Origin: Durusdinium trenchii | Lineage: Eukaryota; Sar; Dinophyceae; Suessiales; Symbiodiniaceae | Length of the DNA stretch: 64,000 nucleotides | Reading direction: 5' to 3' | Assembly: GCA_963970005.1 (NCBI GenBank) | Contig: CAXAMN010003558.1 | Coordinates: forward strand, 1,584,854 to 1,648,853 | In this document: positions 54,401 to 64,000 of the stretch, piece by piece | How positions within the stretch are numbered: position 1 is the first letter of the stretch | Layout: every line of letters begins with the position of its first letter | The notes under the pieces: generated by a model | Told to the model about the DNA's origin: nothing | Databases searched by the model: none | Seen by the model: the letters and a program-made list of their open reading frames with translations, nothing else | Made by a program: the position numbers and the translations under genes

Positions 54401-55080
54401 CAGTAGAAAGGTCCGATACATTGCATTGCCAGACATGTTACCCCGTATCTTCAGATGCATAGACCTTGCAATTTGCCTCATACAGATCTGGTTCATGCCG
54501 TTGAAAAACCGTGTGGACGCCAACAGAGTTGCTCATATATAATTTCAGGTAGAGAGAGAGAGAAGATGTGAACGAGAACGCTTTTTGTGTTGCTATTTTG
54601 CTGAGAAACTGCAGCACGGGATCCTTTTTGTGTGTGGGGGTCTTCTTGGGTGGCGACATGGCGGTCATCCGATTGGTGAGTCCATGATTGGGTTGAAAGA
54701 TGAATGACCCCAGAGAGGCATCAAAAGTTTTAGATGGTCAATTAGAGATCGTGGAAGCGGAATTCTATATAGTGAATGCAGAGGTGGGAAAAAGGGGGGA
54801 TTCATGATCAGGGTTTTCTGACCCTGAATGGGTGTGTCCCACTGGGGAGGCTTTTTGTTTGCTCGTCCAAATTTGAAGGAAATAGATCAAACCTATGGAG
54901 GAGGTTGAATCCTGAACTGGAAGTGTCCTCACCTGGGATACCAGCTGGATACAATCCAGCTAGACTACAAAGAACAGATCGCTGGAAAGCCCTTCGATTG
55001 TAGACATCCAAATATCGGAAAACCGCTTAAGAGCAAAAGGGAGAAACCAATTTCGGTCATGGTGGGTATCATCGAACAGG
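51500..55080. other. Gene-poor region
   Basis: AT-rich from 51600 to 52200. A (GAT)n microsatellite lies at about 52289-52314. CATACAT and CCCCC-rich segments recur at 52320-53050. Open frames of 65-115 codons overlap on both strands without domain or splice support. Confidence 0.3.
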
Positions 55081-55086
55081 GAGACC

Positions 55087-55163
55087 TACTAGTAGCAATG
55101 GCCTCCACCCTAGTAGCCATGGCCTCCAACCTAATAGCCATGGCATCCAACCTACTAGCGATC
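55087..55163 (-). repeat. Short array of 21-bp GGTTGGAGGCCAT-type units
   Basis: About three to four units reading GCCATGGCCTCCAACCTAATA on +, which is the reverse complement of the large array at 58322-59368. An outlying inverted copy 3.2 kb upstream. Confidence 0.75.
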
Positions 55164-55169
55164 TACCAT

Positions 55170-58100
55170 CACAGACGCCTGACCAATGGGTCTTTAATCG
55201 CATCCAGTTCTGACTCCCGCCCAGGTTTGAGCGGCCACAAGGTCCAGACTCACGCGAACTTCCTCCGTTCGTAGGCGGAGGTTGTACGCTGTTTTTCCCT
55301 CCAAGCTAAGGTGGCAACCCACAGAAAAGTTTGGATGCCAGGTGGTTGCCTTCTAGTTCTGGAAGTATGTGATTTTTACCAGCCTTCACTGGGTGCCTGC
55401 ATGTTACATTGTATTTTATTCATATTTGATCGTTGGTATGAGGCAGGAAGCCGGTCAAGAGCCGCCCCAAAACCGCCCAAAAGCCCAATCCACACATTCG
55501 CACCATGGGTTTGCAAGACGTGGGTGTATAAACCAATCCATTGGACTGAAATTGAATTGACGATTGAATCACTGGAGGTCGAGATTCAACATGTAGACAC
55601 CGGTGGGAAATGCTGTTCTTGGGGCAAAGCCCTTGCCGGCTTGTTCTTGCCTGCCAGCGGACTGACCGAAAGGCAGGTCAATTTGGAAGATGCAGCCACA
55701 ACAACAACAGGGTCTCATTGCCTCGTTGTTCTTGCCTCTGTTGCCACAGCTTTGTGCGGCTTTGCAAAGTTATGATCACCACTAAGTCAGGTCTGTGTTG
55801 TTTTGCTGCACCAAAAGGAGAGAGCTCCGCACCTTGCGGTCCGTATGTTGCGAACTCCAACAGCCCATTTGTCCAGTTCCGTCCCTAGGCCGCGAGGCCC
55901 AGTCTCTGGGGGGAACGAGGCCCAATGGTTTTGACGTCTTTGTTATAGAGTTCTTTTCTTGCCACCCTGGTTCTAGTTATATATTGAAAAGACGGGCTTG
56001 CTGGAGTGTGGCAACACCACGTTGTTGTGATCAAGATGTTGGGTCTTGCGCGGTGTGTGGCAGGTGTCCTTCAAGACGAGAGGGCATGAACCGATGACCA
56101 ATCATCCAATGGCAGGGCTGCCAACCATCCAATGACAGAGCTGATGTAGATGTCACCTAATGTCTCATCCAACAAGGAACAGCTTATGTTGATGTATTCA
56201 ATCCCTGTAGTTCAGGGATTGATCTGGAAGAGTTGGCTTTTGGCACATGTGTTCTTCCAGAAAGTGGATGCTGTCAAGTTGCCAATTAGCTCATACTGGG
56301 GACTCACAGACTCAAAGACTTCCACTGCCACAGCCAGCTGCATCCAGTGCGTCGCCCCCATCAGCTATTGGCTGCCTGCGTGGGAGGGGCCGCAGGAAGC
56401 TTGGATGACATGCTGATCGTACCTGAAGTGCTTTGTTCATGACGCAATGTGTTCCTCAAGTTCCTGAAACCTGGCCTTTGATGTGTCCAAAGTCTGTCCT
56501 TGCGTGGCTTTGTTGCTAGTGATGTTTATGATGGGCCATTGCGTTGTGGTGCCTGTGGTAGCCTTTGCAATTGTTCGAGCACAGAACAGAATGTGGTGCC
56601 TAAAAAAGCGGATCTCTTTGCGATGTTTTTTTTGGGGAATGCTGCAATGATGCTGTTGACCGAAAAGACCATGTGCCATTTTGTGTAGAGTCTAGAGGTA
56701 TACCAAGATTCAGACGGAGTTACACTCCCACCAAACAAACATATAGACCATTATAAACTGCTAGAACCCCCTGTTGTAAAGGAAACATGTTACTTCATTC
56801 TGATGGTCTTCATTGTTTGAGAAAGGATACCTGTAAGACCTAAGTCATGACCAAACTGTTGAGGACCTAAACACGTTCTGTTTTGATGAGGCCGTTGGAA
56901 GCTTCACGAGATGTGAGCCCATAGTGATGAAAGATCCCCATAGTCCATAGTTATACAAACACCTAAGGGGGGCGATCTCAATGAGAGATCGATCTGTTCT
57001 CACCTGAAAAGTCCTAATGCTCCGCTCGTTCGAACGTATCCTTCGGTAGTACTCATAGTGCGTAGTGAAGGAAGCATTGCAATCAAAAGTAGTGGAAGTG
57101 AAGTGACCGGCCCTATTCTGGCTTTTTTGGAATGGGCATTTTGTTCGGATTTGACCGCTAGGCTAGGCTTCACAAGAAACCTATACCGTATCTATACCCA
57201 CATATACCCACTGACTATCACTGACTAGTTGCAAGCAGATTCTCATAATCAAAGTTCAGATTCAGCATCTGCAGGAAAAACACACAGCCATAAACACAAA
57301 GGACGCTTGTGCAAATTCTTTGAGCGGAGTCATTTGGCTTCAAGCTCAGTCACATGTGCAAAATGTCCATCATGCATTCGGTCTATGTTGGGATAGATAG
57401 ATGTGATGAGTTGTGCTTAAAATCCACAAGAGCTTGGCTCTCAGCACGGCCATCCACCACCTTTTCCCACTCGTATCGACACAGGGGATTCAATGGTCTG
57501 CGCTGCCATATATGAGCGTTCACCCTCCAGCCACCCTTTCAATTCTGGCCCTTCACTCTACTTGGCACCCCCCGGCAGTGTTTTCAAAAACTCCGAACCT
57601 CTTTCGCGCGAATGACATGTTGTTGGGGCTTCATCCCTGGGCGGAACGTCTCGACACCGCCACTCGAGCGAGAATCAGACCAGCGGGTCTCAGACCGGTA
57701 GTGGTTCGCTTGTTTCGGTCAACTGGTCCGCGGAGAATGGCCGACTACATATATCGGTGATGTTTTATCGCCTCGGTACGGGCCCTTTCTTTGGGCCCTT
57801 TCTTGTTCTCTCCCTATTTGAAGGCCTAATTGAGGCAAACTGGATTCTCGTTTTATGGAATCACGTTTGATGGTGCTCTACGGGTTTTCCAGTCCTGAGT
57901 TGAACTTATAAGAAGATACAGCATATCGGTTGCAACCTGTACTTCCCATAATTCGATTCATCTTGCGTTCCTGCTTTCATTGGCTTCCCCCAAACTCAGA
58001 CGTTCGCTGCGGAGAGACCGTGCGTCCCGGACGCACTGTTGGGACGTTCCCGAGGAGATCCGATCCGAGGAGATCCGAGGCCATCACACTCTCTGCAGAG

Positions 58101-58320
58101 CACAAGGCGAAGCTTTCGGATGCTCAGCCAAAGCTCGCGCTCTCGATCCGGTGGTGGGCACGGGGCGTGGGTGCGGTGGGTGTAGGTCCCCGATGCACCG
58201 ATGGTGGGTCGATGTGGGACGATTTCTAGGAGTAAGACTCACACGAAGAATGGGAATGACATAATGTACACACATGGGGGTGGTTGACAAAGGTGAATGT
58301 TGGTCAATATGTGCCATACA
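55170..58320. other. Gene-poor region
   Basis: Several ORFs of 60-150 codons (for example 55311-55775 +, 57413-57760 +) lack recognised domains and convincing starts. The GC-rich patch at 57980-58230 has competing frames. No confident gene. Confidence 0.3.
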
Positions 58321-58321
58321 A

Positions 58322-59368
58322 GGATGTGGAGGCCATTGCTTGTAGGTTGGAGACCATCGCTATTAGGTTCGAGGCCACAGCTTGTAGGTTGGAGGCCATC
58401 GCTATTGGGTTGGAGGCCATTGCTTGTAGGTTGGAGGCTATCGCTATTAGGTAGAAGGCCTTTGCTTGTAGGTTGGAGGTCATCGCTATCAGGTTCCTTT
58501 TGCTTTAGGTTGGAGGCCATTGCTTGTTGGTTGGAGGCCCTCGCTCTGAGGTTGGAGGCCATCACTGCTAGGTTCCTTTTGCTTTTATGCTGGTGACCAT
58601 AGCTCTGAGGTTGGAGGCCATTGCTTGTAGGTTGGGGGCCATCGCTCTGGGGTTGTAGGCCATTGCTTGTAGGTTGGAGGCCATCGCTGCTATAGGTTCC
58701 ATTTGCTCAACTTGGAGGCCATCGCTATTGGGTTGGAGGCCATTCCTTGTAGGTTGGAGGCCATCGCTATCAGGTTCCTTTGTTTCTTTTGGGTTGGAGG
58801 CCATTGCTTGTAGGTTGGAGGCCATCGCTATTAGATTGGAGGCCATTGCTTGTAGGTTGGAGGCTATCGCTATTAGGTAGAAGGCCTTTGCTTGTAGGTT
58901 GGAGGTCATCGCTATCAGGTTCCTTTTGCTTTAGGTTGGAGACCCATTGCTCTGACGTTGGAGGCCATTGCTATTGGGTTCCTTGTGCTTTCAGGTTGGC
59001 GGCCATCGCTATTAGGTTGGAGGCCATTGCTTGTATCTTGGAGGCCATTGCTTGTATGTTGCAGGCCATCGCTATTAGGTGCCTTGTGCCTGTGGGTTGG
59101 AGGCCATTGCTCGTAGGTTGGAGGCCATCGCTACTAGGTTCCTTTTGTTTTTTGTTTGGAGGCCATCGCTACTAGGTTGGAGGCCATTGCTTGTTGATTG
59201 GAGGCCATCGCTACTAGGTTTCTTTTTCTTTTAGGTTGGAGACCATCGCTCTGAGGTTGGAGGCCATCGCTATTAGGTTTCTTTTGCTTTTCTGTTGGAG
59301 GCCGTTGCTTGTAGGTTGGAGGCCATCGCTACTAGGTTCCTTGTAGGTTGGAGGCCATCGCTATTTGG
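58322..59368 (+). repeat. 21-bp minisatellite (GGTTGGAGGCCATCGCTATTA)n, ~1 kb
   Basis: About 1,050 bp of 21-bp units alternating between GGTTGGAGGCCATCGCTATTA and GGTTGGAGGCCATTGCTTGTA, giving a 42-bp higher-order period, with spacer-like insertions containing TTCCTTTTGCTTT. Because 21 is divisible by three, frames stay open with 7-residue repeats (ASNLxAM on minus). Insertions and the alternating unit make a real protein unlikely. Confidence 0.9.
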
Positions 59369-59369
59369 G

Positions 59370-60708
59370 TTTTGGGATTGGAAGAACCACAAGTCCATTT
59401 GCCATCACCAAGATTCAGCCGTTCTTTTGGGCTTCTCGGGTCAGATGCAATGATTGCATTGAGTTTGCAAAGTCCCAAATGAAGGCGCTCGGATCATGTG
59501 TGCAACGGTTAAGAACATGCTCTTTCATCATTCTGCCATGTAGCAACTTAGGGTGCCATGGCTAGACACCTCCACTTACTGTATACCCATGGCATGGCTC
59601 GTTTTCGCCTGAAAAGAAGGGCCCACGAGGGCCCGGGCGATGACGAGGCGGAGACCCTTCGGTTCCGCAGACGTCCCGCAGACGCTATCGGGCGAAGCAC
59701 TTGCTAGCAGTGGTTGTTTCATGTTTTTTTTTCGATGAGACTACATGAGTAAAAGTAATATATGGTGTCTTTCTTATATATAGAATATGTATGTCATACA
59801 GTGTCACACCTTGAGTTCTTGAAAGAGTATCTCTATCATGCGGCTGTGGAAGGACCTGTATTCAAGCTGACTCTCGGGCAGTTCGCAAAACGTTTGAACA
59901 ACTTCAACGTTCAGCCTTCTTCCCCTCCGTTCTGGAACCATTTCAGACCGTTCGGAGGGTGCGCACACCTCTCCAGCCATCCGATCCCAAAAACATAGGC
60001 TTCGCACGCCGATAACGAGTCCCAAGAGGTACCCTTTGGCACTCAGGAATTCCGGAAGTTTATCGATGATGAAGCTGTGAAAGACTATGATCTCTTACGT
60101 TTCCTTCGCGCCACCTGGAGATGAATCTGGTCCAGCCTCAAAATGAGATGCAACTTAAAACGTTTTGATTTGGGTGTGGCAACAATGCATGGATGACATG
60201 TTCCTTGTATTTGAGGGCAACCAACCACCTCGTTGAGGATGACAAAAAAGGTCCCCATGGATAGAACATGAAGTGACCACATTGACATATATGTTCTATT
60301 TAAAAAAATACAAAAAATGTGACGGCCTCAATCCAAGTGACTGGCTTTGGGTGGGACCAGCAACTGGAGCGACCACCAAGTAGTTCAAGTGCCTGGTCAC
60401 CTTCGCATGAATAAGTCCGTGTGGAGATGAGGCGCGGCGCTGGGATGTTGCTGCGGCTGTTCTTCAGTATCAGGCACTGGTCACCGTGTGGGTGTGTTGG
60501 GCGTGTGCAAAACATTGCCAAAGGATCCAAAGGTCAGATCCAGGTACAAAATACAAGACACATCTGGGTACATCTGTGGAAAGCCAGGCGCCCTGCATGG
60601 GTTTCAGGTCATGGGTTTCAGGGATGTTTCGGAGAGAAGCCCTGTGCGAAAACGCATGGTTTTTGCAAGATGCTTTTGGGCCAGACGCGTACATCCAGTG
60701 GGACATAC
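59370..60708. other. Gene-poor region
   Basis: No confident coding exon. ORFs at 59762-59998 (+) and 60421-60753 (+) have no recognised family. Confidence 0.3.
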
Positions 60709-60974
60709 TTCAAGAACCCTAAAGTTTACGCTTCTTACTCTGTTCCAACATGACACTTGCGGTCTACAGCGGATCGGATTGACACGTCCATTTTGCCTGG
60801 CAGGTACAGCACGGTCAGATTTCCACACCCGTTTAGATTTATAATGCTTATAAGGCTTTCAGGTGCGGAAATCTGACCGCAACTTAGGTGTCGACATGTT
60901 GCACGTAGGACTCTAAGGGGAAAGGGTTTGTCCTGTTTTAGAAGTTAAGAAGCGCAACTTTCGGCACCCCAGTG
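60709..60974 (+). repeat. 266-bp repeat A with hairpin, copy 1
   Basis: Near-identical to 61468-61733 over its full length with no net indel. It contains an 18-bp inverted repeat, arms 60812-60829 and 60862-60879, one mismatch, 32-nt loop. Flanks repeat B on the left in an A-B-B'-A' arrangement. Confidence 0.9.
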
Positions 60975-61467
60975 CGTTGTTACTAGGTATTAGCCTTGTG
61001 TTTAAAACTAACAATGATAAATGTTGTCAGGTTCGACATAAACGTTGTCCGTTGTCCTGCTATAAAGTTAAGAACAACTATTGGAATATCATACATTGAA
61101 ACATGTAAAGAAATCTGTACAATACTGAGGAGAACAGACATATCATATACTTATACTGAGAAGAACAGATATAATTACATATGTACATTTCCAGCACCTT
61201 CTGAAAAACACAAAAAGCACCCTGCGTTGTTACTAGGTATTAGCCTTGTGTTTAATGTTGTCAGGATCGACAGAAACGTTGTCCTGCTAATAAAGTTAAG
61301 AACAACTATTGGAATATCATACATTGAAACATGAAAAAAACAAATATATATATATATATATACAATACCGAGGAGGACAGATATCATACAGTTATACTGA
61401 GAAGACCAGACATAATTACACATGTACATTTCCAGCACCTTCTGGAAAAAAAAAACAAAAAGCACCC
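60974..61467 (+). repeat. Tandem repeat B-B' (about 250 + 244 bp)
   Basis: B (60974-61223) and B' (61224-61467) both start GCGTTGTTACTAGGTATTAG and end with TTTCCAGCACCTTCTG and an A-rich stretch before AGCACCCT. B' has gained a TATATA microsatellite and lost part of the GTTGTCC segment. Confidence 0.85.
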
Positions 61468-61733
61468 TTCAAGAACCCTAAAGTTTACGCTTCTTACTTT
61501 GTTCCAACATGACACTTGCGGTCTACAGCGGATCGGATTGACACGTCCATTTTGCCTGGCAGGTACAGCACGGTCAGATTTCCACACCCGTTTAGATTTA
61601 TAATGCTTATAAGGCTTTCAGGCGTGGAAATCTGACCGCAACTTAGGTGTCGACATGTTGCGCGTAGGACTCTAAGGGGAAAGGGTTTGTCCTGTTTTAG
61701 AAGTTAAGAAGTGCAACTTTCGGCAACCCAGTG
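61468..61733 (+). repeat. 266-bp repeat A' with hairpin, copy 2
   Basis: Second copy of A. Its hairpin arms are 61571-61588 and 61621-61638. The single mismatch sits at a different base pair than in copy 1, because two right-arm positions differ between copies. Confidence 0.9.
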
Positions 61734-61849
61734 TATATGAGAGATCTAAACAAAGTACAAATCAACTCTCGGATTCTGTCGTTTCTGTCCGTCCATTTTG
61801 AACCTCCAACCTCCAACCTCCCTCGGATCCGCTCCAGGATACTTGCCAA

Positions 61850-62959
61850 TGGCGTGAGGAGCACCACATCGATGAGCTGAGAGCTAAGGCCTTGGGCCCT
61901 CAAGGCCTCTTCAGCTGCCAGGAGTTGGATCAGGTGCGGCCGGTGCCCGTCGCCCTGTCGATCACCCGTGAAGCGAGTGCGTGGCGGCTGGGACGAGGTG
62001 AGACAGATGGTGTGGCCGCCACGTTGGCTTTTTCCTATAGGAAAAGTTGAATCACCTGCAAACCTTTTTGGTGGACCCCGAACAGGTTTTTCAAGAGGTT
62101 GCTCTGGATCAGTCTTCAGAGTGTGATCTCTTTTGATCGCATAGATGGTGGAACAGGTGGAAAGATTTAACCTATAGGGTCTGTCCTGTTGCCTATAACA
62201 GTCGGTAATTCAAACAAGAACATCACTATTTTAGAGATGTCGGCAGGTATCATCATCATGCACTGTGCCCTGGTAATAGGACAGACCCAATTTTCGGGAG
62301 ACTTCCCATCTGCTTGGAGCACTCGGCTGCCCTTGGAGCACTCTGCGTGGTTCGTCCATGTTGGGCAGAGGTGGTTCCTGCGGTACGTTTCGTGCTGGAT
62401 CAGATTGGTTTCGCACCTGCGTGATGCGTCCAGGGAGACTCAGCCCCCAGTGAATTCACACGGTGTGGAAAGGGGAGAGTGTGCCACGTCCGGGCTGGGC
62501 AGGATCCTTTCCAACATCAAACAAGTCAACACCTGGGGACCATCTCACAGCAGATCGCAGCATCAAATCCCTTCGGCAGGAGACGGTCTCAGCCCTCTTC
62601 AGCGGGGGCGTGGAGAAGTTCCCCTTCCTCCGCCTGGTCAATCAGCGCGAGGTCGGGATGGGGTTCGAGAACCGATTCCGTCAGGAGGTCAGGTGTGTTG
62701 GACGATGCCAACTATGCTCGTCAAGTGCGGCAAATTGGTTGATATGTTCATTGTTCATTAGTGTGTCTTTTTCATGTGATTTCAGAATCATATATTGAAT
62801 CTTCGTTGAATGGGTATCAAGGAAAGGTGTGTGTTTTTTTGCGACCAATTCTGAAATTGCTTCTCCACATGTTGGCAGAACTGCACGGGTTGGGGACGAG
62901 TGAAGTCATGAAGATCGAAATCACAACGAAGTGCTTCAATCGGAGAGCTTCAAAAAGAC
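61850..62959 (+). CDS. Gene E: split-gene candidate, unknown function
   Basis: Exon-like + strand stretches: about 61857-61999 (reads AKALGPQGLFSCQELDQVRP and ITREASAWRLG, GT donor), about 62505-62689 (TADRSIKSLRQETVSALFSG, FPFLRLVNQREVGMGFENRF, GT donor) and about 62876-62959 (LHGLGTSEVMKIEITTKCFN, GTAAGT donor). Composition is consistently protein-like and donors are good, but no family is recognised. Intermediate exons (for example around 62300-62450) and the ends of the gene are unresolved. It may continue beyond the last exon given. Confidence 0.4.
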
Positions 62960-64000
62960 AGTAAGTATTGTAGCATTGTAGGATACTATCAATAAAATAG
63001 TACGGGTCGTGTGCATTTGTAGGAAAAGTGACAAACATTCAGACCTGAGTCACGCTTGGAACTGTTAAAGGCATTCTTTCACAATAAACCGGAACAGTTC
63101 CACTAGGGATCGGCAGAAAGGGATCGGCGTGGAGAACTTGTTGCCGACAAAGTTGTTGGTATGTTATGTTTCTTTGCTTGATGCACTTGATACTAGTGGC
63201 TTCTTGTTGCCAGTAGTAAAGGACTTGTTACCAGTAGCGATGCAGTTGTTACTAGCAGTAATAGTAATGCATTTGTTACTGGTTATTGTTCTTTGCTTTC
63301 TGAGGATGAAGGTGCTTGGCTTTTCTTCGGAATGGCAGCAACTTGGCACCAAAAAAGCGGCCATGCGACCCATGTGTCACTGTGTAGATGAGCAGGAATC
63401 AGTGCAGGATAGCAGTCCCCGGCCATTTGGTCGTTCAATTGTGGAATTTCAATCGCTTGTGACGGGCAGGGCACTTCGCAGGTCCTCGGTCTAGTTTAGC
63501 TCTTGTTTCCGTAAATGTATAGAGCTGAGGAAAGTCTTGGTGAGCTGGAAGCTTCTTTAATTCTGTGGAAACCATATTTAAGGTGTTCATGTTGGTCATG
63601 TGGATGGTCTTTGGAGGGCATACAGAATACATGTGACAGGTATGTTTGATGGCTTTTGAGTCGCATCCAGGGTGAGTTTGGTTTGAAGCATCCTGGGAAG
63701 TGGAGTTGTGTTGGTGCATGTTGGTGCTATCCATTTCGACCTTGTTCCTTTACAATGCTGTGACTTCTCTTGCTAGCCTTTGCTCAGAGACGTGGAGTGA
63801 CACTCGACCACACTAGAATCTGCGCCCACAAAATGCACGTTGTGAATGTTACGAAAGCCAGCCTTCGTAGAAGGCGCCAGCTGAGTTGTGTTTGGCGAAC
63901 GAAGTGAGTAAGTAGGGGGCTGGAGGGGGTCGAGATTAGGTGGGGGAGAGGGGTGTGCGGAAGTAAGGTTTTTGAGGTTGAGATTTTGTGATTTTTGAGG
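62960..64000. other. 3' end of window, no confident gene
   Basis: A short TAGTAG-family cluster at 63190-63290 (listed separately) is the only defined feature. The ORF at 63129-63494 (+) is largely translated repeat. The final 100 bp are G-rich. Confidence 0.35.
63190..63290 (+). repeat. TAGTAG/GATGCAGTTGTTACTAG repeat cluster
   Basis: Units such as CTTGTTACCAGTAGCGATGC and GTTGTTACTAGCAGTAATAG match the clusters at 17335, 21560 and 29185. Same orientation as those copies. Confidence 0.55.

Noticed and set aside
58322..59368. Protein with 7-residue ASNLxAM repeats on the minus strand
   Set aside because: Insertions and partial units interrupt any single frame, and the surrounding DNA has no exon signals.
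60709..61733. LTR retrotransposon with 266-bp LTRs
   Set aside because: The interior of about 490 bp is itself a tandem duplication without coding or recognised primer-binding features; an LTR element is not supported.
62028..62045. Palindrome TTTTCCTATAGGAAAA
   Set aside because: A single 16-bp palindrome is a plausible chance event in AT-rich DNA; no repeat or gene context.

Overview
The window looks like nuclear DNA of a dinoflagellate (Symbiodiniaceae/Suessiales-like). The reasons are: split genes whose best splice models use GC and GA donors as well as GT, with AG acceptors; coding signal almost entirely on the + strand, i.e. a unidirectional gene array; dinoflagellate-type multigene families; very long low-complexity Lys/Glu exons; many unrelated tandem repeats; and a tyrosine-recombinase retrotransposon. 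No bacterial operon, rRNA, tRNA or CRISPR array was seen. There are four assembly gaps: three 10-N gaps (10816-10825, 24180-24189, 36532-36541) and one of 506 N inside a satellite (49249-49754).

Layout. 0.3-6.0 kb: multi-exon gene A, with an acidic/basic low-complexity N-terminal half followed by a split Rossmann/C5-methyltransferase-like domain (motifs DLFAG, GPPC and IEQP on separate exons). 6.8-9.9 kb: gene B, about nine exons, a charged, Ser/Lys-rich, probably nuclear protein with a clear terminal exon. 10.3-13.2 kb: gene C, a member of a large dinoflagellate family of unknown function, with a perfect 22-bp hairpin in one intron. 13.2-22.7 kb: gene-poor, with a striking run of stem-loops at 18.07-18.42 kb and a few weak exon candidates. 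22.7-24.4 kb: gene D, ending in a long Lys/Glu/Ala helix encoded by a 24-bp minisatellite. 24.4-30.7 kb: gene-poor and repeat-rich.

30.8-36.5 kb: a compact DIRS-like element with small membrane ORF, Gag-like ORF, reverse transcriptase, RNase H, tyrosine recombinase and a C5-methyltransferase-like domain. Its ORFs are coupled by a 1-nt spacer and by an ATGA overlap. The recombinase gene lies in another frame over a region where the RT-RNase H-methyltransferase frame also stays open. This is the most interesting system in the window.

36.8-64 kb: mostly repeats and intergenic DNA. It holds arrays of about 40-, 13-, 52-, 10- and 21-bp units, an A-B-B'-A' duplication carrying a conserved hairpin, and the second copy of a 102-103-bp MITE-like element. 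Two small split-gene candidates (46.4-47.2 and 61.85-62.96 kb) are also present.

All exon limits are hand-made models. Domain calls rest on visible motifs and remembered family patterns, not on searches.
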